Positions 33,103 to 43,690 of a DNA stretch of 64,000 nt are shown piece by piece. The notes under the pieces were generated by a model, which was given only the letters and a program-made list of their open reading frames with translations, searched no databases and was not told the origin of the DNA. A program made the position numbers and the translations under genes. The number at the start of each line of letters is the position of its first letter. Within the stretch, counting starts at the first letter, position 1. Origin of the DNA: Usnea hakonensis (Eukaryota; Ascomycota; Lecanoromycetes; Lecanorales; Parmeliaceae); contig BLJB01000005.1 in the NCBI GenBank assembly GCA_013423325.1, forward strand, positions 248,001 through 312,000, read 5' to 3'.

Positions 33103-34942
33103 TTACGCCATATAAGCCAAGGCTGTATCAATCCTGCTCTCTTCATCAAGACCAGGTCCAGGCTCTCCCGCTGCTCGCATCATAAGCGTGTAATAAGCCG
33201 CTCTCAAAATATTCAGTCGCGCATATATCGGAATCCAGTGATCATAGCCAAGGTCGCCTACCGCATCAATCTGCAGCGTGCTCGGCTCATTAAGCACCTT
33301 GCTGCAGGCGGCAGGAAACGTCTCGCGCCAGAAATTGCTGGTCGCTTGAGCCGATATGGGTAAACCCCACGATGGCGCTCCAACCTCCGAGAGGGAGGAT
33401 ATTGCTGTAGCCACTATCCTATTCACAAGCGTGTGGAAATTTGGATTCGTGGCCCCGTTGCATTTTACGTAAATATGGCGCATGTATTGATCTGCTCGCA
33501 TTATAATCTCCCATGCCGTAGCCATTGACACATATACACTTGGATCTCTTTCATCAAAAGCTGAATTTTTGGCGGACGATTGCCGGCAAATGCTATTCAG
33601 ATCGATTACCAGATCATGAACAGCAAGTACATCTTTAGATTCGATGTTGCGAAGCATATTGTCACTAACCGACGGACCTGGTATGACTTTGTCTGAGATC
33701 ACTTCTGTTTTGTCATTGATATTCTCCCATCGAAGATAGGGTGAGGAGCACCCGTGTCTTTTAATGAAGGAATTCCTAGATGTTCCGAGCTCTTCAGGAA
33801 GGACAAAGGCCTCGGTTGGCTGTAACATGCTCTCGGTTATGTCGACGTGATGCGCTTTCGCAATAACTTCAGCAAAATGTGCGCACCAAGGTCGAACGAC
33901 GGATGGTGGGACGGCCTCAAATGCCCGCAGAGCTCTGGGTTCAGTACTTCATTCTACCCCCCAAAATCCAAATAAATAACAATAAAGCTACGACTTGGGA
34001 AACAAAAAGTGAAACACCAATATGACATCTTGTCCCATCACATAGCATGCTTGAGCGACTGGCTACAAATGAAAAACTTACGTCCACATGTGCAAAGGCC
34101 ATGAAACACGCAGCACCACCGATTGTATCGTTTTCGCTATCCTCTGGCCAGCCTTCTGCTTGTAAGACTGCCATTTTTCGAAATCTAAGGACTTCAAGTG
34201 TAGTCATCTCGGGTCGATAGGATCTATCCATGAATCTTCCGAAAACGGTATTGGCCCAGACACCATGCTCCTGACATAAAGCCCGGCCATGCCGTCTGGC
34301 AGTCTCAATGCCAATATTCGGCTCATTTGAAAAGACGCTATAGTGAAGGATGCATCCCAAGACAGGATGCGCAGAAGATGAGACACCACCAACTCCGCCC
34401 GCTAAAGTAATTTCTCCCGTGGTTGGTGAGTATCTGAACACCTGCATTCCCATAGCGATGCACGTCAGCAGAACCGTGATGGTATCAACTCGAGTTGGTG
34501 CTACCGTAAGGTCTTCAGGTATTCGATCTCCGCTCTCTTCCCTAATGCAGATATCTTCGGGGCGGAGACAAGTAAACATGACTAGGTCCTGGAGAAACGA
34601 GATAGCGCAAGCCTGGGAAAACTTCCGATTCTCTCGGAGCTTACTTGCGTCGTGCCAGACTTGGCGGGAAGGCGTATCGACTTGTACGGTCGGACTGACA
34701 CCAAGCGCTGAGTGAATCGACCCAGGCAGAGCGAAGACTAAAGCATAGTATTGGACAGTAAAACGGAACTGACGCCAGTGCCATTGCCGGATACCACCCT
34801 TGGTGAGATCGCCAGTGACGATACGATCGCATTTTCGAATAACGTACGCCGTTGCCATGACCTGCTGAGTGAGCTGGGCAGCTGCAACGACAAGGGCGAT
34901 GACTGCGATGACAAGGGCGGCCAAGGCGGACGTGTCCTGCAT
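33103..34942 (-). CDS. Fungus-specific uncharacterised membrane-anchored protein
   Basis: Belongs by recall to a large family of uncharacterised Pezizomycotina proteins with an N-terminal hydrophobic helix. MQDTSALAALVIAVIALVVAAAQL is the membrane segment, followed by AYVIRKCDRIVTGDL and a WHWRQFRF motif. The C-terminal part has RDPSVYVSMATAWEIIMRADQYMRHIYVK and ends NILRAAYYTLMMRAAGEPGPGLDEESRIDTALAYMA, a terminal signature of the family. Preferred model: exons 34942-34082 and 33915-33103 (557 residues), with a 166-nt intron from a strong GTAAGT donor. The acceptor is the weakest point: the CAG at about 33931 gives the wrong phase and a downstream GAG|GCC is used instead. Reading through the intron gives an alternative 333-residue protein ending in another hydrophobic helix. 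Confidence 0.65.
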
Positions 34943-35477
34943 GGCTGACGCTGGATGTGGTAATGGCTAATGGCATACAACTGACCGTAAGAAAACGTGC
35001 GAGGTCTAGAAGCACTTAGGCGAGCAGAAATGGGAGGATTCTGATGACACAGCCACCCTATGGTGTAGATTCAAATACTCAGGGAAACATGCATAAGATG
35101 CAAGTACATCTAGGTACTTGAAGGTCGAAATCGAAGGAGACAGCGGGCTTACTATTCAAAATTAGCGTCGCCTTTATTGTTACTAGCCCCGTACTTATCC
35201 TAGATCTGCTCAAGGATCACAAAGATTTTAGCTTCGAATTTCTGTAGTGTGCACAGGGAACGTTCGCTAAGTTCTTCCACCTTGACAACCATCAACATAG
35301 CAGGTTCTGGAGCTGGAGAAGTCTTCTAGACTGGTTGTGTTTAATTAAACTCGCTAATGGTGCGAGGTTCGAAGGTCAAAGACGACACTTCTAAGTGAGC
35401 TACTCTGACAAGTCCCGATTGGCTTCCGACACACTTTCCCATCGCCATAACGTATGCCGTTTTCCAATCCAATTGAT
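34943..35477. other. Intergenic
   Basis: 535 bp between the membrane-protein start and the P450 stop, both minus strand. No ORF with coding character. Confidence 0.4.
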
Positions 35478-37311
35478 TTACCCTGTCCTCCGTTTGATAC
35501 GCACCTTGACATCCTCCTGACAAACACTAAGCGTAGTAACCAAAGTCCAATCCTTGTCCGGATCCATGAGCTCCATCTATGCGCACCTCACATTAGCGGA
35601 AAACGGGCAAGCGTAGCTACAATCAAAATGTGTATCTACCTTGAATGTCCTCATCAAAGTAGGCACCACTTTGTACATCTCCCGCATACTGATGTTCTTT
35701 CCAAGGCACAGATGATTTCCCGCCCCAAAATGAAGCATTGATTTTTCCATCGAGCGCACCTGCTCCTCAGTGGCCTCGAGCCATCGCTCCGGCCGGAAAG
35801 CCTTAGGTTCTTTCCCAAAGATCTCCTTCTTGCGATGAGTCGCGTACGAACTAACGCCGACGACTGTGCCTCCCGGGATCTGCTCGCCGGCGATATTAGC
35901 GCCAGCAGGAGGCACGACGCGCTCCAGAAGAACGGCAGAAGCTGGGTGTATACGGAAGGTTTCTTGGATGCAAGCGTGCAAGTATGGAAGCTTTTGGGCT
36001 TGAGCAAAATCGACGTCACATTTTAAAGAGGAGGTGTCTCGGGCGGGGAGCTGGGTGTCGAATTCGTGCTGAAGTTTAGCGTAGCAGGCAGGGTTTTTGA
36101 GGATATAGTAGAAGAATGCTGTCAGTGTTATAGAACTGTGAGCGGTAAAGACGTTCGTCAGTTTTGCGTATGCAATGGATGGGATTGAGGTTGGGCTAGA
36201 TTTGAGAGAGAGAAAGTCTAACATGGTTTCTGCTCCAGCGAGAATCATCGTCATGCTTATGCTCGCGACTTCTCTCTCACTCATAAATTCTGGGCGCTTC
36301 TCTTTTGCCTTGAGGAACTTGTCGAGAAGGTCTTCACCTTCTTTGGTCTCAAAGTCTTTTCTTGTTTTGTAGGAGTTGATCCTATCTCTCATGCGCTTGC
36401 CGACGAAGAATCCAAGGGAAAAGGTGCTGGGTTGGAAGAGACCTCGTTTCTGGAACCACAACAGGACAGGATTATGTCGAAGAAGCTTGTCCGCGAAAGG
36501 CCACGCACCCGCCTGATATTGTTGTATTGTTAGACTATTTCCTATAAGGGTATTTCATGGGGGCCTTACAACGGCGCCATAGACCGAAAATTTCTTTAGG
36601 AACGCGATGATGCCTTGAGAGTCGCTGCCTGACTCCAAGAATCCATGGCGCGAGCTATAGGTCAAATCGCCGATGACGTCGAAAGCGAAGTAGAGAAGCC
36701 AATCTGCAAGATCAATAATACCATCAGGGCCCTTCTTATCGCTAAACCTAGTATCCCATTGTTCTAGAAAAACATTGATAGTATTGTCGATTAGAGGCTC
36801 GTAGTCCACGGCAGCGGTGGCAGTGAAAAAGGGATTGATCGCCTTGCGAAGAGCGTTGTGCCATGCCATATCATTGCTTGAGAAGAGCGTTTTCGCGCTT
36901 TCGCCTTTTACAACAGCTGCTTGGGCGGGGTAGAAACCAGACTAGATAGCGTGAGCTAGGAAGAAGTAGAACATCTTCAAGATAACATCGGCGAGCGCGG
37001 ACCTTGTTCCAAGCCTTACCCGTACCATAGATATCCTTAATGGCCTCTGACTTGGCGAAAGAAAGATGATTCGGGCCCACTCGAACGATATCGCCATATT
37101 TCTCGTGAATATCAACCATTGGAAATTCACCCATGTTGAAATACGTATAGAACACTCTCCACAAATCGGTGAAGGAAGCTAGAAAGGGGCCATTGTATTT
37201 GGAGAACCCCTTTTTATAGCGGAAGTGGAGTACTCTGGCAGTCGTTAGGAGAATAACACAGAATATCCAGCCCTCAACGGGAATGGAAGCCACAGCAGCT
37301 GTTGGCAACAT
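35478..37311 (-). CDS. Cytochrome P450 monooxygenase, pisatin-demethylase-like
   Basis: Microsomal class II P450. Exons (minus order): 37311-37003, 36941-36570, 36512-36223, 36135-35640 and 35576-35478, giving 521 residues, typical for the family. An N-terminal hydrophobic anchor (GWIFCVILLTTARVL) is followed by KYNGPFLASFTDLWRVF. The I-helix oxygen-binding motif AGAET is completed by splicing to AGAETISITLTAFFYY. ExxR is ETFR, and the heme loop is FGAGNHLCLGKN with the axial Cys. The last exon supplies the usual C-terminal strand (MELMDPDKDWTLV...VKVRIKRR), which the unspliced ORF lacks. Exons 3/4 flank an 87-nt intron with no stop in frame. The region GFYPAQAAVVKGESAKTLFSS resembles CYP57/pisatin demethylase relatives; substrate unknown, and no cluster partner is evident. 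Confidence 0.9.
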
Positions 37312-38021
37312 GATGATCCAGAATATTACAGATGATTCGAAAATGATATCGACAAGGCATAAATACTTTATGGATTTCGGCAGAGAAGATAAATCCCAAG
37401 GTCACCTTGACGCCATTCTTGCAGATTTGCACGAGACAATCCTCAACTTCACACCTATTACATAATGTTATCACAGAGAAAAAGTCAGTCTGGCCGGAGA
37501 ATCGGAGTCGGATACTTTTGTACTGCGCAGGATGTAGTAATCGTACATTAGTACTTTACTTTACTTTCGACCCGAGGCTTTTATATGCTCAGTACCTGGT
37601 TGGTAAATTGATCTCTGATACAACATACTTTGAAATGATTTGGAAAAGACGAGCCGCGAAACCGAAAATATGCGCAGTGCAAGCTCAAGCTCCTCTACCT
37701 CTTCTCAGACTCATTACATATCTCCAATCTGGTCCTCGGACTTCTCGGAGAATTTCAGTCTTCGGGGACCTTAAAGTATGCTCGCTCTGGCAACAGGTGC
37801 GGTGGAAGGCTGTGTGATCAAGGAGCGGAGACTGATGATATGGTAATGTGCTTTGACCTACGCAGACCGTTGCAGGTTAATAAAATTGTTGGGATTATAG
37901 TCGGCCACATAGATGCTCACGGAGTCATCATGATACGTCCACGTATGAATTTGTGTATGTTGCTAAGTATGCAGGAGAAATGGTACGAGAAAAAGCTGCC
38001 AAAAACTCGGGTCTTTGGGTG

Positions 38022-38537
38022 CTACCTGGCTAGAAAATGGGTCTCCGACGTACAAATAGCCAGCGTTAATCCTCCGAACGTTGAAATGGCAGCTTCTCCA
38101 TACTTCGTAGATCGGCGATGACAGACTAACGACGGAGCAATGGCACCTTGATTGAGCCATGCGTCAGGCGGAAACGTACGGTGATCCCAGTCCACAGCAG
38201 TGACTGTCTGATGGTTCCAGTTCTGGCTTTCTCTCCTTTCAATACGCACTTTTGCCGGACGATCAATGGCAGCCCCAAACCCTGAAGCACTCCAATATGG
38301 CAGTAAACTTGCTAGCTGATTGGACCTGCCAATGTCGACAGCGTCTGCCGGCTCCGGTCTGATACCACAGAGTCGTAGATCTTCGTCAACCCGTTGGCGG
38401 GTAATATCCTTCTCGAAGACAATTATACGACTGAGAACACGTTCCAAGACATTTGACATTTGAGGTGGGAAACGATTGAAGATAGCATGGTCCACGGTCT
38501 CGTTTTGACTTCGACATAATTTTTCTCCGTTAGGATC
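38022..38537 (-). CDS. Uncharacterised ORF, possible terminal exon of a hypothetical protein
   Basis: An open frame of about 170 codons runs from a possible acceptor (GTAG|GATCCTAACGG, exon start about 38537) to the stop at 38022. It reads DPNGEKLCRSQNETVDHA then FPPQMSNVLERVLSRIIVFEKDI and PEPADAVDIGR. Composition looks protein-like, but I recognise no domain and no convincing upstream exon. It may be an exon of an unannotated gene, a relic, or chance. Confidence 0.25.
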   Translation of the reverse strand, partial: DPNGEKLCRSQNETVDHAIFNRFPPQMSNVLERVLSRIIVFEKDITRQRVDEDLRLCGIRPEPADAVDIGRSNQLASLLPYWSASGFGAAIDRPAKVRIERRESQNWNHQTVTAVDWDHRTFPPDAWLNQGAIAPSLVCHRRSTKYGEAAISTFGGLTLAICTSETHFLAR

Positions 38538-38816
38538 CTACGAGGTCTGCTGACTGGAGGTATCACTCTCTCAATTTCGGCCCCAATTTAATTAGCCGTG
38601 GACAACGCCCTGTTTCTCCTGAAGGTGCGACATGACAACATTGACATAGCCAAAATATTCACCTTGACAGATGGACCGACTCCAATTCTACTTTTCTACA
38701 AGACCGGTTCCTTTTTCAACATCGACGATGTGAAAATGTCCATCAAGTCCTTTGATTTCGCTGGGCTTGTCCTTAGACTAGGCGCGGAGGAAACAATCGG
38801 ACAGCCACCAAGCTAT

Positions 38817-39289
38817 CTAACAAGATAAGTAAGCGGAACAGGACCAAGAACAAAGTGAGAGCATGCGAGCCTCCCAGTAGTAGAGATATGCGTAGAGTAG
38901 CTCCCTATACACTTCCAACATGTTAGTGATCATTATCTTTGAGTCGTACAGAGAAGTTGGCGATCGGGACAGGCGTTCTTGCATTTGCAAAAACCCTTGT
39001 TGAGTCCGCCAATCGACTTCATAATGGTGTGTAGTAAACCTCGGATCCCGAGGGTAAAGGTCAGGACATAAGCCGCAGTTCATTATCCTAAGTCTCGTAG
39101 ACTGATCACCAAAGCGTAGATCACGCCAATTTTAGAAGAAATATCATCCAAGCTGACTTGTGGGGTCGCCTGAGTCTCTTCAATGATGACAATGCTGTCA
39201 TCACTACAATGGATGGGACCGTGGACATGTTGTATGGCGGCTCGATTCTCGACGACCTTCGACATTACGTGCCCATGCTCTTGCTGCAT
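38817..39289 (-). CDS. Uncharacterised ORFs in two frames, possible gene relic
   Basis: Two minus-strand ORFs abut: 39289-39083 (MQQEHGHVMSKVVENRAAI... ending VIYALVISLRDLG) and 39083-38817 (MNCGLCPDLYPRDPRF... YRELLYAYLYYWEARML). Their meeting at overlapping codons suggests one original frame broken by a frameshift, or two unrelated chance ORFs. No family was recognised. Confidence 0.2.
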
Positions 39290-40148
39290 GTATATTCACG
39301 GACAATAGATGTAGCCCAGCAGTCTGTAGTCTTTCCCTCAACGAACATTCATCGGACCTCCATCATCCTCACGAGCATTACGTCGTTAGAAGCAAATTAA
39401 TGCTTATCTCCTTTCACCACGACCCCAGCTCTAAGCCCCTCCAACTCTCGCTCAACAGCAACGGCCCATGTTGCTTTGCGAACAGCGCCGCGAAAAGGTA
39501 TTCGATCTCGCCATCGCCCCTATGTAGCATCATATTTGCCCAGCTCTTCCTGAAAACCTCGCATGTTCCCTCAGGTGATGCTGTCTTCCGTAGGCTCGCG
39601 TGCCTCGAGACGTCTCGAGACGCTGTGACACGTGTTGGAGGCCCCTTCACCTCCACCCTCGCATCCTAAAGTCTGTAAACGCACAGCCCATCTCTTGCAA
39701 TGCTTCACCAACCTTCCCAAGTCTGTAGATGAGGATAAGAACTTACGGGCTTGGGGTGGCTGGATTGACTCACTGATCACGCTGACAAGTCTCACAAACC
39801 GAGAAGCCAAAGGCGGTAGTCACATTGGAGGTGAGGACATTTCATGTCGACGTATAGCCGATGGACTCAAAATGAGGTAAGGTGGTTATGAGATTGCTAG
39901 AAGTAGAGACACCGGGGTCCCCGCTGTGAGCACAGGATAATTCCAAGCAATTCGGAAGCACACCAAAGAAGCATTCAGAACCGTGTCGTTTCATTGCATT
40001 ACTGTGTCGAGAAGTCTGCTACGTACCTACGTAATTTCCGAGAAGTCTCGGCAGGAACCGAAAACACGGAAGTAACTTCCAAATATAGTAAGAGCGATTA
40101 CAGCGCTGCGACTCATTGAGTAACCAGTCCCGTTCCCACAACTGCCTC

Positions 40149-40996
40149 TCACCAAGGAATGACCCCATCTTTGTTTACAAATTTTCCCACATCAGCATCC
40201 ATCCCCCCCTCCATAATGCGCAGAATCGTCTGCCCCGAGACCTCCGGATCGCCCGCTCTCCCACCCGCCGTGATCTGCTCTTCGCCCTCGCCCCTCAACT
40301 TCGATTCCACCAGACCTGGACAGACGGCGAAGACCTTGACGCCCTGCTTCCCCAGCACGATCGCATCCTGCACCATCAGCATGTTCAGCGCCGCCTTGCT
40401 CGTTCTGTATGCCACATACGACCCGCCTTCAGACCGCTGCGGGTCTGACGAGATGGCCAAGGAGCCGAGGGTGCTGCTGATGTGAAGGAGATATGCATTC
40501 GCCGATTTCAACAAAAGCGGTTTGAACGCTTCTGCTACGAGAGCTGCGCCAATGACGTTGGCATTCAGAGTACTCTCGAGCTGTTCCTTAAGGGTCGCGG
40601 CTCGCGAGGATATGCCAGCGTTATTCACAAGTACATCCAAACGACCTTGATCTCTTTCGACATGCTTGGCCGCGGTGGCTATTGATGACTCGCTGGTCAC
40701 GTCTAGCTGTATGCCCGATACTTTGCCTTTGATGCCGGCCGCTTGGACGGCTGAAACGGCTGCGTTACCTTTTTCTAAGGAGCGGCTGGCCATTATGACG
40801 TGGTATTTCGCGGAGGCAGAGGCGATGACTTTGGATGCCGCATATCCGATGCCGGAGTTGGCACCTAGAGAGAAGCAAGTCAGTGATACGGAAAAAGTCG
40901 AAGTGGTCTGAGACAACGTAGGGGAGGGGAGAGGATTCGGGAGGAGGAGCGTGGATGGGTACCGGTAATCAGCACTACGACTGTGTCAGCGGACAT
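40149..40996 (-). CDS. Short-chain dehydrogenase/reductase (classical SDR)
   Basis: NAD(P)-dependent oxidoreductase, 249 residues from exons 40996-40963 and 40864-40149 (98-nt intron). The intron splits the cofactor motif: MSADTVVVLITG is joined to GANSGIGYAASKV, restoring TGxNSGIG at residues 11-18. Downstream: IQLDVTSE, LDVLVNNAG, catalytic Ser in LLHISSTLGS and YRTSK (YxxxK) in YVAYRTSKAALNM. The PG motif is VCPGLV. The unspliced ORF begins with an unrelated hydrophobic leader and lacks the first glycines, so the short first exon is preferred. Substrate unknown; similar fungal proteins are often labelled carbonyl reductases. Complete. Confidence 0.9.
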
Positions 40997-41465
40997 TGTG
41001 GTTGAAAATATAGCAGTGTAATTTGGGTCAAGCAGTCTGGGCTCAAAACGTCTGGTATCCCCCTTTTATAATCTCCTACGATCTATACAGTCGGATATAT
41101 CGGAATTACAAACGGACTTAAAGAAAAAGCCCACTTCGTGCGAATATCCTTGCTCATAAATGACGATCCGTTTATCACTTTGTAGTAGCTCGGCATCCTT
41201 TCAGTACGGGAATCCCTGAGCATGTAATCTTTCCATTGCATCTTCGCGTGCACAGCAGAAGATGGTGCAAGCCATATGAATCTTATGAAGGGACAATCGT
41301 AGCTTTAGATGTGTTCGGCGTTGAAGATCATTGCGCTTCTGACATATATATACATACAACACTTGCCAATGACAAGGTCATGCGATCAAGATCGCTAGTT
41401 GCCCATTTCACGGTCCTCTTCATCGGTCTTTGGCACCTTTACAATGTACGGCACAGTTGCGGCAT
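40997..41465. other. Intergenic
   Basis: 469 bp, SDR promoter side and 3' flank of the SnoaL-like gene. No gene seen. Confidence 0.4.
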
Positions 41466-42320
41466 TCATATTGCGGAGGACCTATAAGCGAATATCAGCA
41501 GATGCACATCAAGCGCCATATCTAATCTCATCGGATCCGTGACGGCGACACCAACCTGCCACACCCGAGTGTTCCAAGTAAAAGACCAACCCCAGAACAA
41601 CCACCCCTCATAATAGTGCAACCACCACCAAGGAGTTATAAGCTGATCGATACTCACATCTGCGAAGCTACTATCGGGAAGCTTGCCATTCCACGAGTCC
41701 TGGACTTTCGTAATCAAGCCCGTATCTTTGTCGTGGAATATGTTGACCTTGCTATCTATGATCTTCTCCATGCCACCGATCTTCACAACGTAGCGCGTAC
41801 GCAAGTCCATTTTGATTGGGTTACCACCGGAGGTAACTTCGTGGTGGAGGCGCTCGATTTGGGAGAAGGCAGCCTTGAGGCCATACCATTGAGCAGGGTA
41901 TTGTCCGCGCCCTGTGGCCGTGGTAATAGGGTCTTCAAAGACAGCCTTATCATCCCATAAACGAAGCCTTGCGAGCGATGGGCGACCCGCGAACAACTGA
42001 TCTTGTTAAGTATTTGGAGGATACTGGAGGTTGTCTCTTCGGTACTCACGTCTAAAACACTTCCAACAAGCGTCTTCTCGTGCTCATCGAGACTGACACC
42101 GGAAGCAGTCTTCACGTTGGTATTTTCGATCTTGAGTTCACCTAAGTCTGCATGAATCGTCAATTGAAGGTGTTATATTGGTTAGCATATCGTAAAGTAG
42201 CATACCTGAAGACATATTGCGTACTTGACTGGAAGACAAGCGATATGTTCGGTAGGCTGTTTGAGCGGGTAGTGTTGAGGCCTTAATGGTTCTCTGGAAG
42301 ATGGATAAGGGAAGATGCAT
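41466..42320 (-). CDS. Conserved fungal SnoaL/NTF2-like protein
   Basis: Small protein with a cone-shaped NTF2-like fold suggested by LRLWDDKAVFEDPITTATGR, PAQWYGLKAAFSQIERLHHEVT, DLRTRYVVKIGG and DTGLITKVQDSWNG. Exons (minus order): 42320-42206, 42147-42050 and 41996-41466, giving 247 residues, with introns of 58 and 53 nt. The first 36 residues (MHLPLSIFQRTIKASTLPAQ...) are basic and hydroxylated, so they could target mitochondria; an alternative start at the internal Met of MSSDLGELK would remove them. The C-terminal part (ITPWWWLHYYEGWLFWGWSFTWNTRVWQ) is Trp-rich, perhaps membrane-associating. The biochemical role is unknown. Confidence 0.75.
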
Positions 42321-42554
42321 GTATATTCTTCAAAGTTGAGAGATGAGATGAACAAGAAAATGAGGGGTTTCTTGAGACGAGAAATTGGCTATGAATTCAT
42401 ACAGCGCATTCACGTCATTGCATCATCACTGCGGAGGAATACCGTACTCGTACTCTAAAGTCGGATATTCCCGCCTTGACGTGAGTAAACATAAACGCGC
42501 AACCACGTGACTCTTGTAAAATATGCGAAAGACTAACACCTTGTGAATCGACCG

Positions 42555-43067
42555 TTATCTCTCGTGGCCTGCTGTTGCAACTTCAAGGATCTCTGCCTCA
42601 AGGCCGGGCACATGGACATATTCAATCCCCGCTCCCTCCAGCTTTGTCCTGCCAATGTTCTCTCCGACGAACTTCTCCGGCTCCTTCACTCCTAGGTAGA
42701 CGATTTTGATACCACCAGTCTTCAAAATCGTTTCCGTACATGGCATATTTCCACTTGCTCTTTTGTTACAGGGCTCCATAGTGGTGTACAGGACAAGCAT
42801 CCGCGCTTCTGCTCCAGGCTTCCGTAGTCCACCCTTCTCCGCCTTAGCAAGGCAGCACTGCTCCGCATGGGTATTACCCGCAAGTTCCATGGTATAGCCA
42901 GTGGACAAGACTTCATTTGCGGCTTCGTCGACCAGGACAGCTCCGACGCAGAAATTCGTCGGCTTTGGTGGGGCTTTTTTGGCAAGTGAGAGAGCGTAGC
43001 GCATGTATGCGAGATGATCGCCAGGTGCAATCGACGAGGAGTCTGCCATGCTGGTTGAGTTCTGCAT
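42555..43067 (-). CDS. RIB2-type pyrimidine deaminase (riboflavin biosynthesis, CDA superfamily)
   Basis: Zinc deaminase of 170 residues, intronless. It closely resembles the C-terminal deaminase domain of yeast Rib2, which acts on 2,5-diamino-6-ribitylamino-pyrimidinone phosphate in riboflavin/FAD synthesis. Zinc and catalytic residues are in NTHAEQCC (HxE, about residues 65-72) and TTMEPCNKRASGNMPC (about 95-110, PCx8C). Family blocks KPTNFCVGAVLVDE and VYLGVKEPEKFVGENIGR are present. The pseudouridine-synthase-like half of yeast Rib2 is absent, so this is a stand-alone deaminase. An alternative start is the Met at 43049. A general cytidine/dCMP deaminase is less likely. Confidence 0.85.
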   Translation of the reverse strand: MQNSTSMADSSSIAPGDHLAYMRYALSLAKKAPPKPTNFCVGAVLVDEAANEVLSTGYTMELAGNTHAEQCCLAKAEKGGLRKPGAEARMLVLYTTMEPCNKRASGNMPCTETILKTGGIKIVYLGVKEPEKFVGENIGRTKLEGAGIEYVHVPGLEAEILEVATAGHER

Positions 43068-43690
43068 GCCCTACTGAATTGAATGAAACTTTGTGATCAT
43101 GAAATGCGGCTGGGGTTCAAAGCGCCAAGATCTCGGATAGTCTCCCTTCCGAAGCTTCCGAAGAGCAGCCTGCCTTGCACCTTGAATCTGGGTTGGAAAT
43201 TTAGGGCTGGAAAATTTAGGGCGACCTAAAATGGAGCTGCCAGACCCTGTAGAAGCCCCTTATATTCATTTAGATCTGCCTTAGAAACCCCCCGAAAACA
43301 AAGTCTCTGCTTGGGTACAGTCATCATCATAAGCATCAAGTAATCAGAATACATGCTACGTGACCTTAAGACTCAAAGTATATAGATTAAGTACGTCCAA
43401 AGAAAACAAAATAAAAATTCAGTAATGTGCTGTAGGTCGCTTCATAATTCAGTCGTGCTGTACTGAAAGATGCCATGTTCCACTGTTCAGTTGCTAGTTT
43501 CCCCTCTGTACATTTCTGGTAGCGGCCGGAGACAGTTCTCGTAGTCTCACTTCTCCATTGTATAAGAATACGGGAGGTACGAATCTCAGAGAGCTTAGTC
43601 TACCTCATCGACGTGCTACACTTCCCGTCGTCGCTTTGACGAGTTCTCCGGCTCTTTCTTCGGAAAATATGAAGTCATCCAAGCTGGAGA
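43068..43690. other. Intergenic
   Basis: 623 bp holding the deaminase promoter side and the 3' flank of the C2H2/ankyrin gene; AT-rich around 43330-43440. No gene seen. Confidence 0.4.

Larger units (their letters stand above)
37312..40148. other. Gene-poor stretch with orphan ORFs
   Basis: 2.8 kb with no recognisable gene. It holds the P450 promoter side, two weak minus-strand candidates (listed separately) and short ORFs on both strands around 39400-39880 without known domains. Codon use and frame changes fit decayed genes or repeats, but no transposon signature was seen. Confidence 0.4.

Noticed and set aside
35577..35640. P450 C-terminus as read in the long ORF (THFDCSYACPFSANVRCA)
   Set aside because: A 63-nt intron plus a 33-codon exon restores the standard P450 C-terminal sequence; the read-through tail does not resemble any P450.
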